Source: an uncultured Lachnospiraceae bacterium
Lineage (GTDB): Bacteria > Bacillota > Clostridia > Lachnospirales > Lachnospiraceae
Direction of reading: 5' to 3'
NCBI GenBank assembly: GCA_946549035.1
Contig: CAMNQH010000025.1
Coordinates: 1 to 47,552 of the forward strand
DNA: 47,552 nt
Below, one piece after another: positions 33,891 to 43,075 of this stretch; the first letter of the stretch is position 1, and each line of letters opens with the position of its first letter. The notes beneath the pieces were generated by a model that worked only from the letters and a program-made list of their open reading frames with translations, did no database searches and was not told the origin of the DNA. The translations under genes were made by a program, and so were the position numbers.

Positions 33891-34754
33891 ATGAATGAAT
33901 ACAATCCTAACGCTCCCATTGACCTTCACGTTCACTCTACAGAATCCGACGGTACCCTCACTCCCCGGGAGGTTATTTTTCTCGCTGCCAAGATGCAGCT
34001 TTCGGCCGTCGCCCTGACAGACCACGATACAATCGCAGGGCTTTTTGCCGCCCGGACTGCTGCCAAAGAAGCTTCTATAGAGCTGGTTCCCGGCCTGGAA
34101 CTTTCTACAGAGCACCAGGGCAGAGAAGTCCACATCTTAGGATACTATATAGATGAAACAAACCCTGACTTTTTACAAAAATTAGACCGTTTTTGCCAAG
34201 ACAGAGAAGACCGAAACCGAAAAATGGCCGTAAAGCTCCAAGAAACAGGCTTTACGATCTCTTATGAAGCCCTCGCAGAAACCTATCCCAACAGCGTGAT
34301 TACCCGTGCCCACTTTGCCAGGTATCTCACAGATACCGGACAAGTAAAAGACCGGGAAACCGTATTTCAAAAATACCTGGGAGACGGATGCCGCTGCTAT
34401 GTCCCCAGGGAAAAAATCACGCCCTATGAAGCCATTGACGCCATCCGCAGCAGCGGCGGGCTGGCTTATTTTGCCCATCCTCTGCTGTGTCGGATGACCC
34501 ATGACTATCTGGACGCTTTCGTAAAAAACTTATCTCTGCATGGCCTTACAGGATTGGAAGCGATCTATTCCGCCTACCTGCCCAATCAGGAGCAGGCCAT
34601 GAAACGCCTGGCCCAAAAATACGGCCTGTTAATCAGCGGCGGTTCTGATTTCCATGGACTAAACAAGCCCCGGATCCAGCTTGGTAAAGGAACCGGGAAT
34701 CTGCATGTTCCTTACTGCTGCCTAAAGGAAATGAAGGAGCGTCTTACAGAATAA
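33891..34754 (+). CDS. PHP-domain phosphoesterase (RNase AM/TrpH-like)
   Basis: This 287-residue PHP-family metal-dependent phosphoesterase has the family motifs DLHVHST (Asp11, His13, His15), ALTDHDT, FAHP and SGGSDFHG. Related proteins hydrolyse 3',5'-bisphosphonucleotides or trim RNA 5' ends (RNase AM/YciV/TrpH); the substrate here is not determined. I start it at the ATG at 33891, which has AAGGAGG eight bases upstream, instead of the in-frame ATG at 33828. Its 3' end overlaps the convergent HAD gene by 11 bp, so both stops share sequence. Confidence 0.93.
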   Translation: MNEYNPNAPIDLHVHSTESDGTLTPREVIFLAAKMQLSAVALTDHDTIAGLFAARTAAKEASIELVPGLELSTEHQGREVHILGYYIDETNPDFLQKLDRFCQDREDRNRKMAVKLQETGFTISYEALAETYPNSVITRAHFARYLTDTGQVKDRETVFQKYLGDGCRCYVPREKITPYEAIDAIRSSGGLAYFAHPLLCRMTHDYLDAFVKNLSLHGLTGLEAIYSAYLPNQEQAMKRLAQKYGLLISGGSDFHGLNKPRIQLGKGTGNLHVPYCCLKEMKERLTE

Positions 34755-35553
34755 ATTTATCAATAATCTCCGCTACGGCGTCGTGCTCATTGTCATTGGC
34801 AGTAATAAAATCAGCAACCATTTTTACTTCTTCAAAGGCGTTGCGCACCGCAATTCCGGTTCCCGCTTCCCGCAGCATAGGAATATCATTGCGCTCATCC
34901 CCTGCCGCATACGTATGTTCCGTCGCTACATTTAGGAACTCTTTTAAAAACTGAACGCCTCTGCCCTTGTCCGTATCCACAGGACAATATTCCAGATATT
35001 CCTTACAGGAGAAAAAGCTGCTGCATTTTCCCTCCTCCCAGCTTCTGTGCTGCCGTTGAAAACGCTTTAATTTCTCCGGCTCGTCCAGGCTGGCCAGCAA
35101 CACTTTGCAAGGTTCCTTCTCCAATGCAAAAAACATATTTTTCATAATTTTATACGGCATCTTTGTGGTCTGAACGTAATACTCCAATTCCTTGTCGTTC
35201 CTCTTGGCCAAAATATATTCGTCCGAATACGTCTGTATATGCAGGCCAAAGCTTTCCGCTTCCTCAAACAAATATTCCACATGCTCCAGGGGAAGTGTGC
35301 GTTTATCCAGGATCGTGTCTGCCGCACAGTCATAAATAACCGCTCCGTTAAAAGCAATCATATAACAGCCTGGTAAAGTAAGGCCCAACTGCCGGACCAC
35401 AGACAAGCCGCTGCTTACCGGTCTTCCGGTTGCCACCACAAGATGATGTCCCGCATCCAGCATCCGCTGGATTGCCTGGCGGTTTTCCTTGGAAACGGTC
35501 TTATCACCTTTCAGTAATGTTTGGTCCAAATCCGTAAATAATATTTTTTTCAT
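34744..35553 (-). CDS. Cof-type HAD-IIB family phosphatase
   Basis: This 269-residue HAD hydrolase has motif I DLDQTLL (nucleophile Asp8, Asp10), motif II ATGRP and the C-terminal GDERNDIPML metal-binding motif, with a IIB-type cap between them. Such enzymes dephosphorylate sugar phosphates, FMN or related metabolites; the exact substrate cannot be told. It follows ppk by 17 bp with a GGAGGAGG Shine-Dalgarno and is likely the last gene of the pheA-to-HAD run. Confidence 0.93.
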   Translation of the reverse strand: MKKILFTDLDQTLLKGDKTVSKENRQAIQRMLDAGHHLVVATGRPVSSGLSVVRQLGLTLPGCYMIAFNGAVIYDCAADTILDKRTLPLEHVEYLFEEAESFGLHIQTYSDEYILAKRNDKELEYYVQTTKMPYKIMKNMFFALEKEPCKVLLASLDEPEKLKRFQRQHRSWEEGKCSSFFSCKEYLEYCPVDTDKGRGVQFLKEFLNVATEHTYAAGDERNDIPMLREAGTGIAVRNAFEEVKMVADFITANDNEHDAVAEIIDKFIL

Positions 35554-35570
35554 AAAACCTCCTCCATCCG

Positions 35571-37703
35571 TTACTCCTCTGTCTCTGCCGGAATAAACAC
35601 ACGTTCCTGGTAAACATTCACCTCCTTAGGGTTCGCCCGTTTCGCTTCCTGGCAAAAATACTCCTGGGAATTCACAAGCTTCTTTCCTCTTTTGTCTATT
35701 TTATCATAGATTCCGTTTTTTTGCAAAACATGTGCTTTCACATTATCTTCCAGCTGCACCTTCATAATATGCTTCACTTGTTCCATCAAGGCTTCATTTT
35801 CCACCGGGAACAATATTTCCACCCTTCGGTCCAGATTTCTGGGCATCCAGTCTGCGCTGCCCATATAAATTTCCTCCTGGCCGTCATTATGGAAGTAAAA
35901 AATCCGGCTGTGTTCCAGAAAATTCCCTACGATAGAACGAACGGTAATTTCTTCGCTGACGCCTTCTATTCCCACTTTCAAACAACAGATGCCCCGAACC
36001 ACCAGATCGATCTTTACCCCTGCAGCGGAAGCCTCATAAAGAGCTGCGATAATATCCCGGTCGCACAAGGAGTTCATCTTGGCCTTGATAAAAGCCTTTT
36101 TCCCCTGACGGGCATATTCAGCTTCTCTTCGGATCAGTTTTAAAAACTTATTCCGCAACCACAAAGGAGCCACCACCAATTTATTCCAGGAAAGAGGTTC
36201 CGAATATCCGGAAAGCATGTTAAACACTGCGGTAGCATCCTCCCCGATCGCTTCCGAACAAGTAAACATTCCGCAATCCGTATACAACTTAGCCGTAGAG
36301 TCATTGTAATTCCCGTTCCCTAAATGCACATAGCGGCGAATACCGTCTTCTTCCCGGCGCACTACTAAAGCGATTTTGCTGTGGGTTTTTAATCCCACCA
36401 GGCCATAGATTACATGGCATCCGGCTTTCTCCAGCTTTTTGGCCCATACAATATTATTTTCTTCATCAAACCGCGCTTTTAACTCCACCAGGACAGAAAC
36501 TTGTTTTCCGTTCTCCGCGGCCTGGGCTAAAGAAGCGATAATAGGAGAATTCCCGCTGACCCGGTAAAGAGTCTGTTTGATGGCCAGCACGTCCGGATCT
36601 AAGGACGCCTGCCGGATAAAGTCCACCACCGGGTCGAAGGTCTGATAGGGATGGTGCAGAAGAATATCGCCTTTACGAATCTGGGCAAAGATATCTTCTC
36701 CCGGCACAATCTTTGGTACCTGCTGAGGCTTAAAGGGCTTATACCGCAAATCGTCGCATCCTTCCAGCCCGTACATTTTCATCAAAAATGTTAAATCCAA
36801 GGGCCCCGGAATCTTAAAAATATCATCCGAAGCCACATGAAGATCCTCCTTTAAAATATCCAAAAGCCTCTTGTCTATCTTTTCCTCTACTTCCAGGCGA
36901 ATTACTTCTCCCCACTGACGTTTCTTTAACTGCTTTTGTATCTCTTTCAGCAAATCTTCCGCTTCATCCTCGTCAATGGTCAAGTCTGCATTTCGCATAA
37001 TCCGGTAAGGATAGGCGCAGATTACGTCATAATTCAGAAAAAGCTGATGAATATTCCGTTCTATCACCTGCTCTAATAGAATAAATACTTGTTCCTTCTC
37101 CTTTTTCCCTGGAATCTGAATCAATCTGGAAAGTACGGAAGGCACCTGAACGGTCGCAAACTCCTGCTCCTTTGCATTGCCGTCCTTCTTGGTAAGAAGC
37201 GCCGCAATATTTAAGGTTTTATTGCGAATCAAAGGGAAGGGGCGGGAAGCGTCCACCGCCATAGGCGTTAATACCGGATACACATTTTCCTCAAAATATT
37301 TGTCCACATACTCCCCCTGCTCTTTACTCAAATCCTCATGGGCGTCCAGAATTCGGATATTTTTATTTTTTAACAGAGGAAGCAGGGAACGGTTATAAGT
37401 AGAGTACTGCAGATCCGCCAGCTCCCTGGTATCCTTATTGATCGCTGCAAGCTGCTCTGCAGGCGTCATTCCGGCGATATCTTTTTTCTTGTACCCGGCA
37501 TGAACCATATCTTTTAAGGAGGCCACCCGTACCATAAAGAATTCATCCAGATTTGAGGAGGTGATACTTACAAATTTCAACCGTTCCAACAGGGGAATGG
37601 ACTTGTCTCTCCCTTCATTTAATACCCGGGCGTTGAATTTTAACCAGCTTAACTCCCGGTTCTCATAATATTCCGACTTGTAAAAATCTTTTCCTTTTTC
37701 CAT
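35571..37703 (-). CDS. ppk1: Polyphosphate kinase 1
   Basis: PPK1 reversibly makes inorganic polyphosphate from ATP. The 710-residue protein has the N-terminal domain (LSWLKFNARVLNEG), the head domain and two PLD-like catalytic domains. The segment GLKTHSKIAL places the autophosphorylated histidine at about 440, followed by VHLGNGNYN; the second active-site histidine is near 604 in RIFYFHNDG. It lies 13 bp after the Ppx/GppA gene, whose TGA is part of its Shine-Dalgarno, so the two are likely co-translated. Confidence 0.96.
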   Translation of the reverse strand: MEKGKDFYKSEYYENRELSWLKFNARVLNEGRDKSIPLLERLKFVSITSSNLDEFFMVRVASLKDMVHAGYKKKDIAGMTPAEQLAAINKDTRELADLQYSTYNRSLLPLLKNKNIRILDAHEDLSKEQGEYVDKYFEENVYPVLTPMAVDASRPFPLIRNKTLNIAALLTKKDGNAKEQEFATVQVPSVLSRLIQIPGKKEKEQVFILLEQVIERNIHQLFLNYDVICAYPYRIMRNADLTIDEDEAEDLLKEIQKQLKKRQWGEVIRLEVEEKIDKRLLDILKEDLHVASDDIFKIPGPLDLTFLMKMYGLEGCDDLRYKPFKPQQVPKIVPGEDIFAQIRKGDILLHHPYQTFDPVVDFIRQASLDPDVLAIKQTLYRVSGNSPIIASLAQAAENGKQVSVLVELKARFDEENNIVWAKKLEKAGCHVIYGLVGLKTHSKIALVVRREEDGIRRYVHLGNGNYNDSTAKLYTDCGMFTCSEAIGEDATAVFNMLSGYSEPLSWNKLVVAPLWLRNKFLKLIRREAEYARQGKKAFIKAKMNSLCDRDIIAALYEASAAGVKIDLVVRGICCLKVGIEGVSEEITVRSIVGNFLEHSRIFYFHNDGQEEIYMGSADWMPRNLDRRVEILFPVENEALMEQVKHIMKVQLEDNVKAHVLQKNGIYDKIDKRGKKLVNSQEYFCQEAKRANPKEVNVYQERVFIPAETEE

Positions 37704-37716
37704 GTTCTTTCACTCC

Positions 37717-39252
37717 TCACTGAAACATTCTTTTTTCTCTGATGCAGGGCTTTACACTGAAAATCCGTTCAAAGGCGTCGGCATAAACGGAAAACAGCCC
37801 CCGCTCTAACACCAGGCTCTCCTTCGCTTCCACCGTAATCAACAGCTGCCGGTCCTTCAATGTAGCTTTAACATTTTTAAACTTTTGTTTATGGCTGCGG
37901 TCTAAGGCATTTGCAATTTTTAAGATAGCGGCCAGCTTTGCCACCGCCATATAACTGTCTTGATTCATCTTATCCGCCAGTTCCTCATAAGAGACCAAAG
38001 GATTGGCATTATACTTCACCGCGCACGCCACGATTTCCCGTTCTAAGTGGGTCATTCCTATAATTTCAGAGGCCATAATAATCTGGTAGGAGCAATCCGC
38101 CTGATTTACCAGGCTTACGTATTTTCCGCAGTCATGAAGAATCACGGCTGCCTGCAGTAAGAGCCTGCTTCGCTTTGTCAGGCCATGGACGTTTTTCATG
38201 GCGTCAAAAATAGCCAGGGAGGTTTCCAAAAGCGCCTCCGTGTGTTTGCTGAAGCTTTGATACCGTTCCGCCAAGGCCTTGGCCGCAGACAGAATATCTT
38301 CTTCAAAATTATGCTCCGGTTTTAAAATCTTATGGTCCTGGGCATAATCGTAGGCAATGCCGTCGCTGATATCCGCTCCCGGAATCCATACATATTCCGC
38401 ATTGATTTCTTCTACCGTACGCTTATACAGCACGGCGGAAGGAATCATAAGGGGATCGTCCTCATTGGAAATATCCAGTTCCTGCAGTTCCTCCTCCCCA
38501 CTCTTTTTCCGGAATTTTTTCAGCTTCTTTAAAAACCGCTCCTGCTCAATGGTACCGTCTTCTTTTTTACGCTCCACTCCCTTTGTGATATCTCCAATAT
38601 AATCTCCCAAAAGGATAATATATTTTGTATCTTTTCCGGATAGGTACAAATGCTTGAAGGATCCAAGCTCCTTGTCCACCATCTCCTGAATCTGTTTTTC
38701 ATAATGGGCCACCATCGCCTCAATCTCAGAAAGTCGCTCCTTGATTCGCATAATACCAAGCTCAATGTGCTGGGTGGTGACAGCCTTTCCTTTTCGGAAT
38801 AAGGTAATCTGCATGCTGCCTCCGCCCACGTCCACTAGCGCCGCGCTTTCCTTTATCATTTCTTCAAATTCCGGACGAAAAGCCAATGCCTTGTATCCAA
38901 TAAAACGCCGCTCCGAATTACTCAGTATCTGCACTCTGATTTTCGTGCGCAGCCAAATCTGGTCCAATACAAATAATTCATTGCTCACATGGCGCAATGC
39001 AACGCTGGCGTAGGCCTGGTAATCGTCTACCCGGTATCCGTCCATAATCTTGCGGAATTCTTTTAATATCAGACAGAGCTCTTCCACCAGCTCATATCCG
39101 ATGGATCTGCTGGCAAATACATCTTTTCCAAGCTCTACTCTGCTGCGGATATGATCCACCGTCCGCAGTTGTTTTCTCTGTGACAATTCAAAAATTTTCA
39201 GGCTTACCTCGTAAGACCCTATGTAGATCGCACCGAATGTGGTAATCGCCAT
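37717..39252 (-). CDS. Ppx/GppA family exopolyphosphatase with HD domain
   Basis: This 511-residue protein has an ASKHA-fold phosphatase region with the P-loop-like motif LVDVGGGSMQITLF near 145 and a C-terminal HD-type domain (ILHDCGKYV near 390). Ppx/GppA enzymes hydrolyse polyphosphate or pppGpp. I start it at the ATG at 39252 (MAITTFGAIYIG), which has AAGGAGG eight bases upstream, instead of the ATG at 39273. Residues 255-300 form a charged insertion (KKLKKFRKKSGEEELQEL). It is immediately upstream of ppk1, so the opposite activities share an mRNA. Confidence 0.92.
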   Translation of the reverse strand: MAITTFGAIYIGSYEVSLKIFELSQRKQLRTVDHIRSRVELGKDVFASRSIGYELVEELCLILKEFRKIMDGYRVDDYQAYASVALRHVSNELFVLDQIWLRTKIRVQILSNSERRFIGYKALAFRPEFEEMIKESAALVDVGGGSMQITLFRKGKAVTTQHIELGIMRIKERLSEIEAMVAHYEKQIQEMVDKELGSFKHLYLSGKDTKYIILLGDYIGDITKGVERKKEDGTIEQERFLKKLKKFRKKSGEEELQELDISNEDDPLMIPSAVLYKRTVEEINAEYVWIPGADISDGIAYDYAQDHKILKPEHNFEEDILSAAKALAERYQSFSKHTEALLETSLAIFDAMKNVHGLTKRSRLLLQAAVILHDCGKYVSLVNQADCSYQIIMASEIIGMTHLEREIVACAVKYNANPLVSYEELADKMNQDSYMAVAKLAAILKIANALDRSHKQKFKNVKATLKDRQLLITVEAKESLVLERGLFSVYADAFERIFSVKPCIREKRMFQ

Positions 39253-39309
39253 TGTCGACGCCTCCTTCTTCATAAATTGACTGTCTCTAAAGCGGCCGCA
39301 ACTGATGGT

Positions 39310-40599
39310 TCAGTCACGCCCCAGCAAATGATCGATAAATTGCTGCGCCGTCCTGCCGGATAAGCCGCCGTGACTTAATTCCCATTGATTCGCCTGAGCC
39401 AAAAGCTGTTCTTTTGGCATCACAATACCTGCTTTCTCCGCCAGGCTTACTACGATTTCTTTGAATTCTGCCGGCGTCGGCGCGCCATAATAAATGGTTA
39501 CGCCAAATCTTCCCACCAAAGAAAGTTTTTCCTGCACCGTATCGTTTCTATGAAGGTCATCCTCCTGCTCTTCTTTATCGCTGAACTTTTCCCTTACCAA
39601 ATGCCTGCGATTGGACGTGGCGTAAATTAAAATGTTATCCGGCTTCTTTTCCAATCCGCCTTCAATGACTGCTTTCAGATATTTATATTCAATTTCGAAT
39701 TCCTCAAAGGACAAGTCGTCCATATAGATAATAAAGCGGTAATTCCGGTTTTTCAGCTGAGCGATTAAGAAATTCAAATCCTGAAATTGATGTTTGTAGA
39801 CTTCAATCATCCGAAGGCCCTGGTGGTAATACTGATTCATAATCGCCTTAATGCTGGTGGACTTTCCGGTTCCGGCGTCGCCGTAAAGGAGACAATTATT
39901 TGCCTTTTTCCCTTTTACAAAGGCTTCGGTATTCTCAATCAGTTTTGCCTTTGCAATTTCATATCCCACCAAATCGTCCAAATGTACATGGGCAATATTG
40001 GTAATGGGCTCTATCTGAGGCCCGGCGTTTTTATGCAGGATGCGGAATGCTTTATGCAGTCCCAGCATCCCCACTCCAAAATCTTTATAAAATTCCGTCA
40101 CAGCCTGCTGGAATTCTTCCGGTGAGGCGGCTTCCTTTAATTTTACAGACAAGCCAAGGATCCTGTCACGTATCCTGGTGTTGAACACTTTGCCGCCGCT
40201 TGCTGCCCTTTCATAGTCTTTGATTTCCTTCAGCAACGGGATATTTAATTTTTCAGACGCTCGTCCCAAATCAACGTCAAAAAGCTCTTTCAAAATTGTG
40301 AAATCATGCAAGGCGAAGGCGTTGATACTGCCCTCCACCTGGCCCCGAATCTCACAGGCTATGCTGTATGCGTTTTCGTGATTGACAATCAAATAGGTCA
40401 AATATGTATGCCAAAGATTTCCTTCCAGCCCGTGGCTGGCTGTCAGTTCTATCAGCTTATGCAGCGTCTCATAACATAATGCACGAATCTTTTCCCTGGG
40501 GGGTTTTTCTTTTTGGGACTCCTGGAAAATTCGAATAAAATTCCAAAAAACGGGTTCCTTTTTTATCTGGTATAAAATCAATTCTTCTGCTGATGACAT
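39310..40599 (-). CDS. AAA-type ATPase (DUF815 family)
   Basis: This 429-residue protein has a long N-terminal helical region and a AAA ATPase domain from about 215. Walker A is GDAGTGKST (Lys246) and Walker B FIIYMDDLSF; SNRRHL and an arginine-rich VGRFG segment follow. It matches the DUF815 family, annotated only as an ATP-binding protein. It lies 57 bp upstream of the Ppx/GppA gene and 48 bp after pheA on the same strand. Its role is not established; it may be a chaperone-like or regulatory ATPase. Confidence 0.85.
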   Translation of the reverse strand: MSSAEELILYQIKKEPVFWNFIRIFQESQKEKPPREKIRALCYETLHKLIELTASHGLEGNLWHTYLTYLIVNHENAYSIACEIRGQVEGSINAFALHDFTILKELFDVDLGRASEKLNIPLLKEIKDYERAASGGKVFNTRIRDRILGLSVKLKEAASPEEFQQAVTEFYKDFGVGMLGLHKAFRILHKNAGPQIEPITNIAHVHLDDLVGYEIAKAKLIENTEAFVKGKKANNCLLYGDAGTGKSTSIKAIMNQYYHQGLRMIEVYKHQFQDLNFLIAQLKNRNYRFIIYMDDLSFEEFEIEYKYLKAVIEGGLEKKPDNILIYATSNRRHLVREKFSDKEEQEDDLHRNDTVQEKLSLVGRFGVTIYYGAPTPAEFKEIVVSLAEKAGIVMPKEQLLAQANQWELSHGGLSGRTAQQFIDHLLGRD

Positions 40600-40647
40600 C
40601 CTATCTTCCTGCTTTCTGCTTCATGTTCGCCCATGTTACAGGCTTTT

Positions 40648-41778
40648 TTAATAATTGCCTAATATCCGAAGCCCCAACGCCTCTTCTTTTACTCCTTTTA
40701 AGGCGTTTTGGACATTGGCATGGGCCAGATTCCCTTCAAAGTCCACAAAAAACCGATATTCAAAGCTTTTGTCCTTGATGGGCCTGGATTCAATTTTGTT
40801 CATATTAAGTCCATTATAAATAAAATGGGACAAGATCTGGTACAAGGAACCGCTTTCGTGGGGAATTTCAAAGCAAATGCTGATTTTTCCCGCGCCTTCC
40901 TTGGAAATTTTTTGTCCGGACACAATCAAAAAGCGCGTACTGTTCTCACTGCTGTAATTGATGGATTCCTGAAGTATTTTTAAGCCGTAGAGCTTTGCCG
41001 TAGCGGGATTGGCAATGGCCGCCTGATTTTTTTGTTTGTCTTTTGCAACTTTTTGGGGAGACATGGCCGTATTTTTCATGGCGATCTGTTCCCAGTCCTT
41101 ATGCTCGTTTAGAAAATCCACGCATTGCATCAGCGCCTGGGGATGGGAATACACGCAAGTAATATCCGAAAGCCGGGTTCCCGGCAGTCCAAGCAGTGCA
41201 TGGTCGATGCGAATGGTCTGTTCTCCTACGATATAGTGGTCATATTCCGCCAACAAATCGTAGTTTTCACTGACAATCCCTGCGGAGGAATTCTCTATGG
41301 GCAATACTGCATAATCCGCCAGGCCCTTTCGAATGCTTTCCATGGCGTCCCGCCAGGTTTCCACATGAAAAGAATCTGGATCTTTCCCAAAAAACGCTTC
41401 CATAGCCATCTGGCTGTAAGCGCCCTCTACACCCTGATACACGATTTTAACGTCTGTTTTTTTCAATTCCTTTACCACAGTAAAATCTGTATCCGAAATA
41501 CCGGCCTGTTTTGCCATAAGCTGATATTGACGTTTCCGGCTGATAGCCATAATCTGGGAAAACAGCTCCTGAATGCCTTTTTGAGAAAATTCGTCCTTGG
41601 CAAGCTGGGATAGGGCCCCAAGCTTCTCCTGCTCCCGCCCCCGGTCCAGTACCGGCCGCCCGGCAGCAATCTTATATTCTGCCACCTGGTCCGCCAACGA
41701 TAAGCGTTCTTCAAACAAGGATACTATTTTTCGGTCAATTTCATCGATTTCTACCCGTAACTCTGACAAATCTTTCAT
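40648..41778 (-). CDS. pheA: Bifunctional chorismate mutase / prephenate dehydratase
   Basis: This P-protein converts chorismate to phenylpyruvate, the precursor of phenylalanine. The 376-residue chain has an AroQ chorismate mutase (1-90, ELRVEIDEIDRKIVSLFEER), a prephenate dehydratase domain (about 108-285, with QGVEGAYSQMA and PIENSSAGIV) and a C-terminal ACT domain (about 300-375) with the ESRP phenylalanine-binding motif for feedback control. I start it at the ATG at 41778, which has AAAGGA seven bases upstream; a longer in-frame reading from 41910 adds 44 residues that overlap the promoter region. I see no T-box in the leader. It begins a minus-strand run of five genes. Confidence 0.96.
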   Translation of the reverse strand: MKDLSELRVEIDEIDRKIVSLFEERLSLADQVAEYKIAAGRPVLDRGREQEKLGALSQLAKDEFSQKGIQELFSQIMAISRKRQYQLMAKQAGISDTDFTVVKELKKTDVKIVYQGVEGAYSQMAMEAFFGKDPDSFHVETWRDAMESIRKGLADYAVLPIENSSAGIVSENYDLLAEYDHYIVGEQTIRIDHALLGLPGTRLSDITCVYSHPQALMQCVDFLNEHKDWEQIAMKNTAMSPQKVAKDKQKNQAAIANPATAKLYGLKILQESINYSSENSTRFLIVSGQKISKEGAGKISICFEIPHESGSLYQILSHFIYNGLNMNKIESRPIKDKSFEYRFFVDFEGNLAHANVQNALKGVKEEALGLRILGNY

Positions 41779-41853
41779 TTCTTTATCCTTTCTGCCGTTT
41801 TTCACTGTCCTTTTGTATGGGAATACAGCTGTTCGTTCCTCATTATTATATAC

Positions 41854-41882
41854 AGTATACCATACTCCCCGCCATTGTTCCA
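41854..41882 (-). promoter_or_regulatory. Candidate pheA promoter
   Basis: TGGAAC, a 17-bp spacer and TATACT (41859-41854) preceded by TGG (extended -10) on the minus strand. A TATAAT immediately downstream is an alternative -10 without a good -35. Confidence 0.4.
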
Positions 41883-41904
41883 TATTTATTATGAAAGACA
41901 AAAC

Positions 41905-41933
41905 TTGCATCTTGGGAAAAATCCCGCTATACT
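41905..41933 (+). promoter_or_regulatory. Promoter of the DUF5050/MATE pair
   Basis: TTGCAT, a 17-bp spacer and TATACT (41928-41933) on the plus strand, about 105 bp before the gene start. The spacer contains GGGAAAAATCCC, a small inverted repeat. Confidence 0.75.
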
Positions 41934-42037
41934 ATAGATAAGAATTAGGAATAGTCTGTCCAGCGCACTTTTACGGTAGCAGTGAAGCCTAAGACTTTTT
42001 AGGAACTGTAACCTTTTATGACAGGAGGTAAATCCAT

Positions 42038-43060
42038 ATGAAAAAAGCATTGAAAATTATAATCCCACTGGTTTTGGCGGCGGCAGCCATTACGGTTTTG
42101 ATCCTTCTTTATCGTATGAACAGCCGCACATTTTACAATGAAGACATTGTTTATGGCAATACTGCCGGAAATTTTTACAACGGCGGTTTATTCTGTGAAC
42201 TGAACGGCCAGGTGTTTTTTAGTAACCCTGAGGACGAAAACCGCCTGTACCAAATGACGCCGGATGGCAGAGAAGCAAAAAAAATCACCGACGACAGCGT
42301 ATGTTTTATCAATGCGGATCCTCACTACATATATTATGCCAGGGACGGACACGCCAAGGCGTCCGACTTTTCCTTCCTGCAATTTAATCCCAACAGCCTT
42401 TGTCGTATTTCTCATAAAGGGGGACGCTCCCTGGTGCTGGATGAAGCGCCTGCTTTATATGTCTCCTTGATTCAAAACGACCTCTACTATATCCATTACG
42501 ATACCCAGAGCGCCTCTACCCTTTACAAAGCGGGAATTGACGGCAAAAAAAAGGAAAAGGTCACCAATGAGCCGTTATTGCTTTCTCCAGGGCGGGAAGG
42601 AACGCTTTGTTACACCGGCGTAGCCAGCGATCACAATATCTCCCTATGGAATCCTGAAACAGATTCCGGTACGACCATCTATGAGGGCGTCTGTTATCTA
42701 CCCATCGATACGGCCAATGATTTATATTTTTTAGACGCCGCCAATGATTATCACTTGATGCGCCTGGAAAAGTCCTCCGGAAACGTCGCTCCTGTCACGG
42801 ACTGCCGGATCGACTGCTATAACTTAACAGACGAATATATTTATTACCAAAAAAATGCCGGGAGTGATTCGGCTCTATGCCGGATCCGAAGGGACGGATT
42901 TTCGGAAGAAGAAATCGTATCGCCGGGAAATTTCACCAGCATCAATACAACTTCCCGTTACGTATATTTTACTTCCTTCAAAAATCCTTCCCTGATTTTC
43001 CAGACGCCTGCAAACGGTCCTGTGGAAGTAGAAAGTTTTCAAATCAGTTACAAAAAATAA
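42038..43060 (+). CDS. Membrane-anchored beta-propeller protein (DUF5050-like)
   Basis: This 340-residue protein has one N-terminal membrane helix (about 5-25) with the rest probably outside. The remainder shows repeated segments of the type LYYIHYDTQSASTLYKAGIDG, IYYQKNAGSDSALCRIRRDG and VYFTSFKNPSLIFQ: short YxxY strands followed by a G-turn, as in DUF5050 (LRP1-like) beta-propellers. It may bind a ligand at the cell surface; no catalytic motif is visible. It is 15 bp upstream of the MATE gene, with an ACAGGAGG Shine-Dalgarno. Confidence 0.8.
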   Translation: MKKALKIIIPLVLAAAAITVLILLYRMNSRTFYNEDIVYGNTAGNFYNGGLFCELNGQVFFSNPEDENRLYQMTPDGREAKKITDDSVCFINADPHYIYYARDGHAKASDFSFLQFNPNSLCRISHKGGRSLVLDEAPALYVSLIQNDLYYIHYDTQSASTLYKAGIDGKKKEKVTNEPLLLSPGREGTLCYTGVASDHNISLWNPETDSGTTIYEGVCYLPIDTANDLYFLDAANDYHLMRLEKSSGNVAPVTDCRIDCYNLTDEYIYYQKNAGSDSALCRIRRDGFSEEEIVSPGNFTSINTTSRYVYFTSFKNPSLIFQTPANGPVEVESFQISYKK

Positions 43061-43075
43061 AGGAGGTTTTCTCAA

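Noticed and set aside
41779-41900. Possible T-box riboswitch upstream of pheA
   Set aside because: The leader is too short and lacks the T-box sequence and a terminator.
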